Shown here: positions 33,495 to 40,932 of the stretch, one piece after another
Layout of the letters: each line of letters begins with the position of its first letter
Position numbering within the stretch: position 1 is the stretch's first letter
Assembly: GCA_018814045.1 (NCBI GenBank)
Contig: JAHJAR010000121.1
Span: 1 to 46,020 of the forward strand
Reading direction: 5' to 3'
DNA length: 46,020 bases
From: Planctomycetota bacterium
GTDB lineage: Bacteria > Planctomycetota > Phycisphaerae > UBA1845 > Fen-1342
Position numbers and translations under genes: made by a program
The notes under the pieces: model-generated
Databases searched by the model: none
Told to the model about the DNA's origin: nothing
The model's input: the letters and a program-made list of their open reading frames with translations, nothing else

Positions 33495-35024
33495 TCAGTC
33501 CACAAGCCGACGCAGGGCCGACAGCAATGTCCAGATGCGCAACTCGTAGGCCGCCCAGACTGACATCGCGATGGCGGTCAGCAGGATCGCCACCTTGCAA
33601 CGGTAGACGACGCGTTCGAACTGCACAAAGGCGGTCGGGTCGCGCGCCAGACGCTGCAAGAAGCGCGAGCGTGAGGATATGGAGGAGTGCCGCCAACTAC
33701 GCGCCTCGGGCGCGATTCCGTTGAGCACTGCGACTTCATTGAGGGCGTCGCTGAAGACGTGTGCCGCAGTGGCACAAATAAGATCGGTTGGCTGGGTCGC
33801 GGAAATCACGCGCTCAGCCGCCGCGGCTGCGTCCGGCGCCACATGGTTGCCGTGCAGGGCACAGGGCTGGACGCAGGGCAGACCGGTCAGCACCAGCGCG
33901 CGCGCCCCGAAGAGGTCGGCCTGACGTTCAAAGCGGCGTGATATCCAGCCGAAGACAACACCCCACTTGAGCAGCAGCACGCCCGCCCCGATCGTGGCCA
34001 CGATCTGGTACGTCTCGCGCTGCTCGAACTGTCGGCCGCGCACTGAAAACACCGTGATGAGACAGCCGCTGATCAGCGCGAAGAGCAGGTAGTACAAGAT
34101 GTGATGCCGTTTGACGTGGCCGGCCTCGTGCCCAAAGACGGCCTCGATCTTGCGGTCATCCATCTGTTCGAGCATCGCGTCCGTAATCAGGACATAACGC
34201 AACGGCGCGATGATCCCCATCACGGCGGCGTTGACAATCATGCCCCCCGAGTGCCAGACGAGGATTTCCCGGCAGCGCACGCGCAGCTTGCGCCCCAGCA
34301 TGAGCAGTTGATCGCGCAGCGGACCGTCGGGCAGCCGTTCGGTCACCCAGACGTACCGCACAATCACCGGCGCGATGATCGCAACCAGACCAGCCGACGC
34401 TCCCAACAGCACATCCGGCATGAAGGGTTGTCCGAAAATGGCCTGTAGACGGGTCTGGTACAACTCGATCACATCCCGCGCCGCCAGGATGAGCAGCAGC
34501 GGGATCAGGATAAAAAGCACCTGGTGCCGGAAGTTGTAGAGCAGGTAGGTACCCAGTGGCCAGACGGGACGGACCGGCTTGCCGCGGAAAAGATATATCT
34601 CCAAGGCGATTTGCCGCACCGCCCGATCGGCCGGATACGCTACCACCCACACCAGCAGCAGTCCGAGCAAGAACGGCAGCAGAGAAAGCACCCCGGGAAC
34701 CACGGGCCACTGTCCCACCATCGGCGTCCGCCGACAAAGCAGTGACCAGTCGGTGCAGATCAGCAGGCCGATCTGCGTGACGGCCAGCACAATCTGAGTC
34801 AGCAGCATGCCGCGTCCGAACCAGAACTGCCCCTCGCCCGGGTCACTCGGCTTCAGCTCCAGCAAACGCAGGGTCCGACGGGCGGCGAGCCCCGCCATCA
34901 GCGCGGGCAGCAGGACCGCCGCGGCGACCACCGTCCCGATCAGCGCCGGACTCGTGACCCAGCTATAGAGCGGCCGCGGGAAGGCGAGAATAACCGACAG
35001 AACGCCGATGACTACCAGGAACAT
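33495..35024 (-). CDS. M48-family membrane zinc metallopeptidase
   Basis: A 509-residue multi-pass membrane protein of the HtpX/Ste24 family. The zinc site HEAGH is at about 299-303 in VFGHEAGHVKRHH, and the third ligand is the Glu at about 366 in RRFERQADLFG. About four TM helices precede the peptidase domain and two flank it. A C-terminal extension with a further helix follows. M48 enzymes degrade or process membrane proteins. The start is the ATG at 35024, close to a TATTAT on the minus strand, so the transcript may have almost no leader. It is divergent from trpF. Confidence 0.9.
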   Translation of the reverse strand: MFLVVIGVLSVILAFPRPLYSWVTSPALIGTVVAAAVLLPALMAGLAARRTLRLLELKPSDPGEGQFWFGRGMLLTQIVLAVTQIGLLICTDWSLLCRRTPMVGQWPVVPGVLSLLPFLLGLLLVWVVAYPADRAVRQIALEIYLFRGKPVRPVWPLGTYLLYNFRHQVLFILIPLLLILAARDVIELYQTRLQAIFGQPFMPDVLLGASAGLVAIIAPVIVRYVWVTERLPDGPLRDQLLMLGRKLRVRCREILVWHSGGMIVNAAVMGIIAPLRYVLITDAMLEQMDDRKIEAVFGHEAGHVKRHHILYYLLFALISGCLITVFSVRGRQFEQRETYQIVATIGAGVLLLKWGVVFGWISRRFERQADLFGARALVLTGLPCVQPCALHGNHVAPDAAAAAERVISATQPTDLICATAAHVFSDALNEVAVLNGIAPEARSWRHSSISSRSRFLQRLARDPTAFVQFERVVYRCKVAILLTAIAMSVWAAYELRIWTLLSALRRLVD

Positions 35025-35097
35025 ACTTTGGGATAATATGTCAAAGCCCGTTTGGCTTCACCTGCCGACCTCGACCCCGGCGCGGAGTGTCGTCCCC

Positions 35098-35745
35098 ATG
35101 CGCGTTAAGATCTGTGGAATTACGAACCAGCGCGACGCGAACGCGGCCGCTCGCTGCGGGGCCGATTTGATCGGCCTGATCCGGGCCGCGAGCCCACGGC
35201 AGGTAGAACTGCAAGTCGCGCGGCAAATCGTGCGCGATCTGTCGGATGCCACCGGGTCGGTCCTGCTCTTCCGCGATGCGCCGCTTGAAGAGGTGACCGC
35301 CGAGCTGCAAGCCACCGCAGTGCCATGGGTGCAATTGCACGGGCGCGAGTCGGCGGAATACGTGCTGGGCCTGGCCCGCCGGTGCCCCGCGGTTCGCATC
35401 ATCAAGGCTTGGGAGATCACGCCACAGACCTCGCTGGCTGAATTGCTGGCGTACGTGGCGGAGGTAGCCACGTCCGGCGGCCGGCTGGACGTGGTTATCG
35501 TGGATGCTCCGAAGGGTGGGCCGCATCCCGGCTTCGAGCGGATGGCCGCGATCGCGCACGCCTGGCGGGGGCAGCCGTTGCCCGAGTTGTGGCTGGCTGG
35601 CGGTCTGACGCCCGAGAATCTCTCTGCCGCCGTGGCAGCCGGCCAGTACGACGGCGTGGACGTGGCCAGCGGAGTGGAGTCAGAGCCGGGCACCAAGGAT
35701 CACGACGCCGTCCGACGCTTCGTCGAACTCGCGCGGCGACTGTAG
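35098..35745 (+). CDS. trpF: TrpF, phosphoribosylanthranilate isomerase
   Basis: TrpF carries out the Amadori isomerisation of phosphoribosylanthranilate to CdRP in tryptophan synthesis. I use the ATG at 35098, where the family's N-terminus MRVKICGIT begins, giving 215 residues. The catalytic Cys is at residue 6 and the partner Asp at about 136 in VVIVDAPKGG. VQLHGRES, IIKAWEI and the phosphate-binding LAGGLTPENL are also present. GGAG lies about 11 bases upstream. In-frame starts up to 35008 would overlap the divergent M48 gene. No other trp gene is nearby, so the pathway is dispersed. Confidence 0.94.
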   Translation: MRVKICGITNQRDANAAARCGADLIGLIRAASPRQVELQVARQIVRDLSDATGSVLLFRDAPLEEVTAELQATAVPWVQLHGRESAEYVLGLARRCPAVRIIKAWEITPQTSLAELLAYVAEVATSGGRLDVVIVDAPKGGPHPGFERMAAIAHAWRGQPLPELWLAGGLTPENLSAAVAAGQYDGVDVASGVESEPGTKDHDAVRRFVELARRL

Positions 35746-36020
35746 GCCACTTGGCGCAGAAGGCGTAACTCTTTATCCATAAACTGCTTGCGCGCCACGC
35801 ACGCCTCAATGCAGGTTCTCCACCTCGCATAGCAGATCGATTCCAAACCTGCCCCCCCCGCTCTGTTGCCCGCCGCGTGCTTCGTGGACGACCGTTTGGC
35901 AACGGATGTTGCCGATGACATACGCAAGTCGCGCCGTCGCAACCGCCGATAGCGCGCGTAGAATGTCGACGGAGACTTAGCCTGTCAGAACCACTGGCGC
36001 GGGCCTTTGTGCCTGCGCAA

Positions 36021-36040
36021 GGCGGGCAGAGATGCCCGCC
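36021..36040. repeat. Short REP-like hairpin
   Basis: GGCGGGC-AGAGAT-GCCCGCC forms a seven-pair stem with a six-base loop. It sits one base before the larger palindromic element at 36042. There is no T-tract. The preceding stretch from 35746 to 36020 shows no gene I could support. Confidence 0.6.
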
Positions 36041-36041
36041 C

Positions 36042-36187
36042 TAGTGTGGTGTCTCACGATTACGGCATCGTATCCAAGCCCGAGCCGCGACCGTCAGGGA
36101 GCGGTTGCCGGCGGCGCCGACCGATTCTCGATACAACCGCTCCCTGACGGTCGCGGCTCGGAAGGATGTCGTAATTGTAGGACACTA
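36042..36187. repeat. MITE-like palindromic element, copy A
   Basis: This 146-bp element begins TAGTGT and ends ACACTA. Its outer arms contain CTCACGATTACGGCATC on the left and GATGTCGTAATTGTAGGA on the right. The inner arms (CCGAGCCGCGACCGTCAGGG and its complement, then AGCGGTTG and CAACCGCT) are a near-perfect inverted repeat around a loop of about 30 bases. The arms differ between left and right outside the core, and copy B at 40595 shows the same asymmetry in the opposite orientation. That shows one element, inserted both ways round. No transposase lies nearby. It ends 50 bp before the zinc-ribbon gene. Confidence 0.8.
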
Positions 36188-36237
36188 CAATAGTCCGGTT
36201 CTGTCAGAAGTTCGTAGGTACTGCGGAGAGGCAGCGC

Positions 36238-36474
36238 GTGCCAGGCAACGCCTACAATGGGGCACCCGGAGAGAAGGACGCCGCATCGGCCGAAGGGGCA
36301 AGCGGCAAGCGACCGTACATCTGCATCTTGTTCGAGTGCTGCAACGTGTATCAGCGCGTGTATCGGCGACCAGACCAGCGATTCTACGTTGGCCGGTGTC
36401 CATGTTGTTTGCGAGCGGTACGGGTACGGGTCGGCTGCGACGGAACAAATGAGCGCTTCTTCACGGCGTGCTGA
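36238..36474 (+). CDS. Small zinc-ribbon-like conserved protein
   Basis: The GTG at 36238 follows GGAGAGG by about seven bases and opens a 78-residue frame. After a low-complexity N-terminus, the core reads RPYICILFECCNVYQRVYRR and then FYVGRCPCCLRAVRVRVG, ending ERFFTAC. Paired CxxC-like clusters (CC and CPCC) about 20 residues apart fit a zinc ribbon. I recall similar short proteins in planctomycetes, but cannot verify that here. The gene is flanked by the copy A repeat and a convergent coiled-coil gene. Its function is unknown; a nucleic-acid or protein-binding role would be typical of the fold. Confidence 0.68.
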   Translation: MPGNAYNGAPGEKDAASAEGASGKRPYICILFECCNVYQRVYRRPDQRFYVGRCPCCLRAVRVRVGCDGTNERFFTAC

Positions 36475-36509
36475 CGCGGCGTCGGCAACCACGCTGACGT
36501 GCTGGGGCG

Positions 36510-38408
36510 TCAGCCCTCGTCTTCCCGCGTTGTCTCGTCCGAGCTGCGATCAGGTTCGCGTTCCGGCGCGGTAAAAGCGTCGGCGTTCGCCCTGCGCAGG
36601 TGGTCTCGGAAGCTGACGTGAGCCCTGACATATGGGCTCTGCTCGCGCCCTTCGAGGGCGGCCTGGATGGTACTGGCCGCCATGCTAAGGTGCTCGGCAG
36701 CCTGGGCCGTGTCCACCGTTGATAGCAGGTAGTACACGGTCGCCAGCCCGGCCTGCGGCAGCCACTTGGCAGTGGTTGGAGTGCTATTGACCAGGCGTTC
36801 GTAGGTGCTGCTGGCCTTTTCGAGCGCCTTCAGCGCCTCATCCCGGGCCACGTCCACGACTTCTTTTAGGGGTTGGGCGTCGAATGTGCCGCCCGTGATG
36901 TCCGCGAAACGCTCGAGGACGCTAATCTGCTTGCTGACCGCGGTGATCCGCTGGGCGTAGATGCGGCCCAACAGGGTCTGGGCGGCGGCTTCGGCACTCG
37001 GGTCAACCTGGGATACGTAACGGTCTTCGACAATCATCTTCAGACGCGGGTTCTGGCGGTTCGCCTCGCGGCGACCTTGCAGTGACTGAGCATCGCCTTT
37101 CCACGCATTGGCCGCTTGCGCCGCCTTCAGCGCCTCGTCTTCCTTCTTGAAAGCGTCGGCCGCGAGTTGCTCAAACCCCACCATGAGCGCTTCCTGGCGG
37201 GAGCGGAGTTCGGCCAGACGCGAAGTATACCGGCCTTCCTCCTGCTCGGCCGTCCGTCCGGATTCGCGCACATACGCGACCCGATCGGTCAAGCCCTTTT
37301 TCGCCGTGGTCAGCCGCTTCTCGCGTTCCTGGGCGATGACCAGGCGCCGCCGCAACTCCTCGAGGCCGTAGAGCGGACCAGCCCCGCGGATCTCGCCGAC
37401 CAGCAGATCTTCGTCGTCGAGTTCAACGTCCTTGGTGCCACCGTAGGTCAGCAACTGCTCCTGTTCCTGCAACGTTCGCAAGCGCTGGTTGAGCGCGACG
37501 TAGCCCGTGCGATAGGCGTTGAAAGACTCGTCGTTGCCGGCGACAAACCCACGCTCCTCCAGTTCCAGCAGCTCGGTCCGGGCCTGCTGGAGCTCGGCTT
37601 GCGCCTCGGCCAGAGCCGTCTCACGTTCGGCCACCTGTGCCGCCAGGGCCTCGCGCTTTACGCGGGCGTCGGTCTGCAACGCTTCGATCTCTTCGAGGTC
37701 CGTCTGCAAATCGACCAGGACTTCGCTGACGTCCAAACCGGCGTACAGGTCGCCGTGGCCCTGGGCCAGTTTCCACTCGGCCCCCAGCGCGAGCAGGCGC
37801 GCTTCCCGCGTATCGAGTTGGCGCCGCAACTCCTGGGCCTCGGCCAGCAAAGCCGCCGCCCGGACATACTCCACCATACCCTCGGCGTTAGCAACGCCGA
37901 GCACCGTGGGTCCATCTCGGCTAGCACTGCGGGCATCCTGAGCAGCCTGAGTAAGCAGGGCCTGGTTGTCGCGCAGCAGTTGCTCCACGCTGCCGATCGC
38001 CGCCCGAACACCGCTGGCGTTGGCGCGGAACGGCTGCACTTCGCTAGGCGGCAGGCCCATGCGCTCGTCGCGCGCCCGCAAGCGCCGCACTGCTTCGGAG
38101 GATTCCTGGTTGAGCTGATCAAACGTCTCCTGAGACTTCTCGATCAGCGCTTCCAGGTCCGCCTCTTTCAGGGTGGCGAGTTGGGCGTGCCGTTGCAGCC
38201 GGGGCAGGTATGTGTCGTAGCGGTGCAGTTGGCGCCGGGCCTTGGTAGCCTGGACCAGAGTCTGCTCAGCGGTCTTGCTCTGCGCGGAGCGGAGGTTCGG
38301 GGCCACGAACCCCGCCGCCACGACCGCGGCCGCGATCACGATTCCAATGACAATGGGCGCTTTCAACGTCGAACTCCGTGCGCAGGGCCCTGTGGACCGG
38401 CCATACAT
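36510..38408 (-). CDS. Long coiled-coil membrane-anchored protein
   Basis: A 632-residue protein with one N-terminal TM helix (about 16-37: LKAPIVIGIVIAAAVVAAG) and a predominantly helical remainder rich in Ala, Glu, Gln, Leu and Arg. Heptad-like stretches are strongest at about 60-115, 165-310 and 345-425. The C-terminal part from about 455 looks like shorter helices with QTLLGRIYAQRITAVSKQIS and AAEHLSMAASTIQAALEGRE, and the tail is acidic and charged. No family was recognised. It may be an envelope tether or scaffold. It lies downstream of the thioredoxin-fold gene on the same strand, with about 125 bp between. Confidence 0.78.
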   Translation of the reverse strand: MYGRSTGPCARSSTLKAPIVIGIVIAAAVVAAGFVAPNLRSAQSKTAEQTLVQATKARRQLHRYDTYLPRLQRHAQLATLKEADLEALIEKSQETFDQLNQESSEAVRRLRARDERMGLPPSEVQPFRANASGVRAAIGSVEQLLRDNQALLTQAAQDARSASRDGPTVLGVANAEGMVEYVRAAALLAEAQELRRQLDTREARLLALGAEWKLAQGHGDLYAGLDVSEVLVDLQTDLEEIEALQTDARVKREALAAQVAERETALAEAQAELQQARTELLELEERGFVAGNDESFNAYRTGYVALNQRLRTLQEQEQLLTYGGTKDVELDDEDLLVGEIRGAGPLYGLEELRRRLVIAQEREKRLTTAKKGLTDRVAYVRESGRTAEQEEGRYTSRLAELRSRQEALMVGFEQLAADAFKKEDEALKAAQAANAWKGDAQSLQGRREANRQNPRLKMIVEDRYVSQVDPSAEAAAQTLLGRIYAQRITAVSKQISVLERFADITGGTFDAQPLKEVVDVARDEALKALEKASSTYERLVNSTPTTAKWLPQAGLATVYYLLSTVDTAQAAEHLSMAASTIQAALEGREQSPYVRAHVSFRDHLRRANADAFTAPEREPDRSSDETTREDEG

Positions 38409-38534
38409 AGACCATCCCCGTCAAACGGGAACCCTTCGTTTAACCCGCGGACCCTCCGGTGTCAATGTTTGGCGGGCGACACGAAGGGTGCGCCGGGCAG
38501 ATACAGCCGCGGCGCGACCGGACAACGTCTGATA

Positions 38535-39704
38535 TTACCGGTGATCGTTAACCAAGCGCTGGACCAATTGTCGCCATTCGCCACCGCCAGCGCTGCCGGT
38601 CAGGCGTCCGGTCCGGTCGATGGCGAAGACGCGCGGGAGCTGCCGCACACCCCAGCGGCGCGCGAACTCGTTCGCCCAGCCCAGCCCGTCGTGAAACTGG
38701 GGCCAACTGACGCCCAGGTCGCGGCAGGCGGCCTCCATTTCGGCTGCGGTGCTATCCAGGTTTACGCCCGCAACGCGGAAGCTGGGATAGTCCGCGCGGA
38801 AGGCCTCGATCTCGCGCACGTAACGGCACGCCCCCGCATCGAAGCCGGCCCAGACAACGATCAGGCACGGGGTCCCCAACCATTCGCGCGTGTCGACCCG
38901 CGCGCCATCCGCCTTCTCAAAAGTCAGCCAAAAAGGGTGTCCGACCGCTTCTTCGCGGTGCAGTTGCGCTTTCAGCGAATTCGTGGACGCGTGGTTCGGA
39001 AAGTGCTCTTCCAGACGGGAAACCAGGGTTCGCAGTTCCGCCCGGTCGCCGCGGCGCAGGGCGTCCTCGAACAACAGCGCTGTCAAGCGCGGGGCGTGGC
39101 GGCCCCCCGGGCAGCGTTCAACGTACTCCCGATAGGCCCGCAGCAGCGCCTCATCCGGTCCTGCCCCTGGCATCGACGTGGGTTGCGACGCGGCTGGCTG
39201 GCGCACGCGCTCGCAGATGATCTTCCAGTAGGCCGCTTCGTCGCGGGCGGCGTCACTAGGCGGCTTGCGCAAGTACTCGCGCACCCGTGCGCATAGCGGT
39301 TCCAGCGCCCCGCCCGAGAGGCAACCGATCTCGAACAGAGCGGCCAGTTCGAGGCGCACCGCCTCGTCGTGGTGCTCGCCGCCGGGATAGAGCGTCAGGT
39401 ACAGGCGCGCATGCTCGAGCAGGGCCCGTTGGCGCACCAGTTCATCGGCCAAACTCGCGGTCTGGGGCTGCGTCGTCGTCCGGGGTTCCCGTAGTTGCTC
39501 GATTTCGCGCCACAGCTTGTCTTCGTTGGCGGCTGTCTGCGACGATCCGAGCCTGGTGGCGCCAGCGCCGTCGTCGGCGAGACACGCCGCCGACGCCGCA
39601 CCGATCCAGAGGATGCCGCCAAGCCAAAGGGTCGAACTGAGAAACCGGGTGACCAAGCGGGAATCTGACTCCCTAGATACCGTCCGAACCACCGTGGGCG
39701 CCAT
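38535..39704 (-). CDS. Exported thioredoxin-fold (TlpA-like) protein lacking CxxC
   Basis: The ATG at 39704 gives 389 residues; upstream in-frame starts overlap the CAAX protease gene. The N-terminus has a hydrophobic segment ending ASAAC, a signal peptide or lipobox. A helical, TPR-like part runs to about 250. The C-terminal 130 residues match the AhpC/TSA-TlpA fold: GTPCLIVVWAGFDAGACRYV, FRVAGVNLDSTAAEM, SWPQFHDGLG, and RWGVRQLPRVFAIDRTGRL with the cis-Pro. The active-site region WAGFDAGAC keeps only the second Cys of WCxxC. A redox role is therefore doubtful and a binding role more likely. Confidence 0.82.
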   Translation of the reverse strand: MAPTVVRTVSRESDSRLVTRFLSSTLWLGGILWIGAASAACLADDGAGATRLGSSQTAANEDKLWREIEQLREPRTTTQPQTASLADELVRQRALLEHARLYLTLYPGGEHHDEAVRLELAALFEIGCLSGGALEPLCARVREYLRKPPSDAARDEAAYWKIICERVRQPAASQPTSMPGAGPDEALLRAYREYVERCPGGRHAPRLTALLFEDALRRGDRAELRTLVSRLEEHFPNHASTNSLKAQLHREEAVGHPFWLTFEKADGARVDTREWLGTPCLIVVWAGFDAGACRYVREIEAFRADYPSFRVAGVNLDSTAAEMEAACRDLGVSWPQFHDGLGWANEFARRWGVRQLPRVFAIDRTGRLTGSAGGGEWRQLVQRLVNDHR

Positions 39705-39760
39705 CCTAGCAAAGGCTATTGGCGGAGACCAGCGCGTAGCGGCCAATCGGTCGCGGTCGG

Positions 39761-40498
39761 TTACCAGAAGATCCAGTCGTTGCTGGCGACGACGTAGATA
39801 TATAGCGCCAGGTTGGTCACGCCGTGCGTGATGATCAGGCACAACAGGCTCTTCTTCCAGTACAGCAGCCCGTTATACGCGAACCAGCAGAAGACGCTGA
39901 CCAGCCAGTTGTCCGGGTGCTCGAACATCGACAGCAGCGAGATACCGAGGAACGAGAACCAGGTGAACCTGCCCAAGGGCACCTTCTCAAAATCGCTCCA
40001 ACTGACAAAAGCGCGCAGTAGAAAGCCACGCCAGAAGAGCTCTTCCACGATCGCCACCGTGACCGTGGCCACGGCGATACGCATGACGACTGTCGTCCAG
40101 AACAAGCCGCCCACGCCCAGCTTCTCGCGCGGATCGATTGCTTCGAACGTCCCGGGATAGACTGGCAGGTGTTGGGCAATGCCGAGCCAGTTGAAGAAAT
40201 GCTGCCCAGCCACCCAGCCGGCCGCCACCAGCACGCCGGCCACGAACGCGATCCCGATGTGAGCCCGACCGAGCGGTGGCAGGTGCCGCCATACGAGCCA
40301 CACGACGACCAGCCCGCCCGCGCCCCGGATCGCGCCGGCCAGAGCCCGCCACTCGTACGGGAGCATCCCCTGAATGCTCAATAGCAGCAGGTAGGCCATG
40401 AAGGGGGCGATGAGGACCCAGTCGGGACGCAGGGCCAGATAGCGGTCCAATCGGTGACGCCAGCCGCCGCTGGGCGTGGTTTCGGTGGAATCGGGCAT
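39761..40498 (-). CDS. CAAX/CPBP-family intramembrane protease, exosortase-associated type
   Basis: The ATG at 40498 has GGAAGAG upstream and gives 245 residues; a GTG at 40549 is an alternative start. Six to eight hydrophobic helices are present. The ABI/CPBP motifs are EELFWRGFLLR (EExxxR at about 152-157), the His in MFEHPDNW (about 194), and THGVTNLAL (His at about 225). The C-terminal layout, with DFEKVPLGRFTWFSFLG and NDWIFW at the end, closely resembles the CAAX protease-related family linked to PEP-CTERM/exosortase systems (TIGR03008). I recognise that from memory; no exosortase gene or PEP-CTERM protein is in this window. Confidence 0.85.
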   Translation of the reverse strand: MPDSTETTPSGGWRHRLDRYLALRPDWVLIAPFMAYLLLLSIQGMLPYEWRALAGAIRGAGGLVVVWLVWRHLPPLGRAHIGIAFVAGVLVAAGWVAGQHFFNWLGIAQHLPVYPGTFEAIDPREKLGVGGLFWTTVVMRIAVATVTVAIVEELFWRGFLLRAFVSWSDFEKVPLGRFTWFSFLGISLLSMFEHPDNWLVSVFCWFAYNGLLYWKKSLLCLIITHGVTNLALYIYVVASNDWIFW

Positions 40499-40594
40499 CT
40501 GCTCTTCCGTCGGCTCCGGGAGAGCCGGGTCCAGTGCGTCTGGGGGCACGGATTTCCGGCACCGCGAACGGCGCGATACTATAACGGTCTAGTC

Positions 40595-40743
40595 TAGTGT
40601 CTCACAATTACGACATCTTTCCGAACCGCGACTGTCAGAAGGGAGCGGTTGGGTCGAGGACCGGTCGGCGTCGCCGGCAACCGCTCCTTAACAGTCGCGG
40701 CTCGGGTTTGAATACGATGCCGTAATTGTGAGACGCTGCACTT
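40595..40743. repeat. MITE-like palindromic element, copy B
   Basis: About 149 bp, oriented opposite to copy A at 36042. The left arm reads TAGTGTCTCACAATTACGAC and on through a TTCCGA block. The right arm carries TACGATGCCGTAATTGTGAG, which matches copy A's left arm on the other strand. Core arms AACCGCGACTGTCAG and CAGTCGCGGCTCGG flank GGGAGCGGTTG and CAACCGCTCC. The loop GGTCGGCG..GCCGG is shared with copy A. It lies in the 434-bp gap between the CAAX protease and the LPP20-type gene. The rest of that gap shows no gene. Confidence 0.8.
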
Positions 40744-40932
40744 GCTGGCCGCGTCGAACACAGCGGCCGGGCACGGTTTCCTGTTTCGGGGTCGCAAGGT
40801 TACGATGTTGTCCCGGTCAGGCGGAGCCTAACCCGGACCGCGCCCGCGTGTCCACCGGAGGTACGCACGGCCCCGCCCCGCCTGCGGTTCGCCGGCAACA
40901 TCTGAGTACAGGTTTCCGCACAGGAGCGGCAA

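Noticed and set aside
35700..35942. 80-codon minus-strand frame after trpF with a plausible C-terminus
   Set aside because: It overlaps the trpF end, has no ribosome-binding site I could support, and no recognisable family. It may deserve a conservation check.
37116..39296. 726-codon plus-strand frame across the coiled-coil and thioredoxin-fold genes
   Set aside because: It is antisense to two genes with clear protein character and contains no domain. Its length follows from GC-rich codon use.
36510..40498. Possible operon of CAAX protease, thioredoxin-fold and coiled-coil genes acting as one system
   Set aside because: Gaps of about 56 and 125 bp and no shared motif make this only proximity. 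I report the genes separately.
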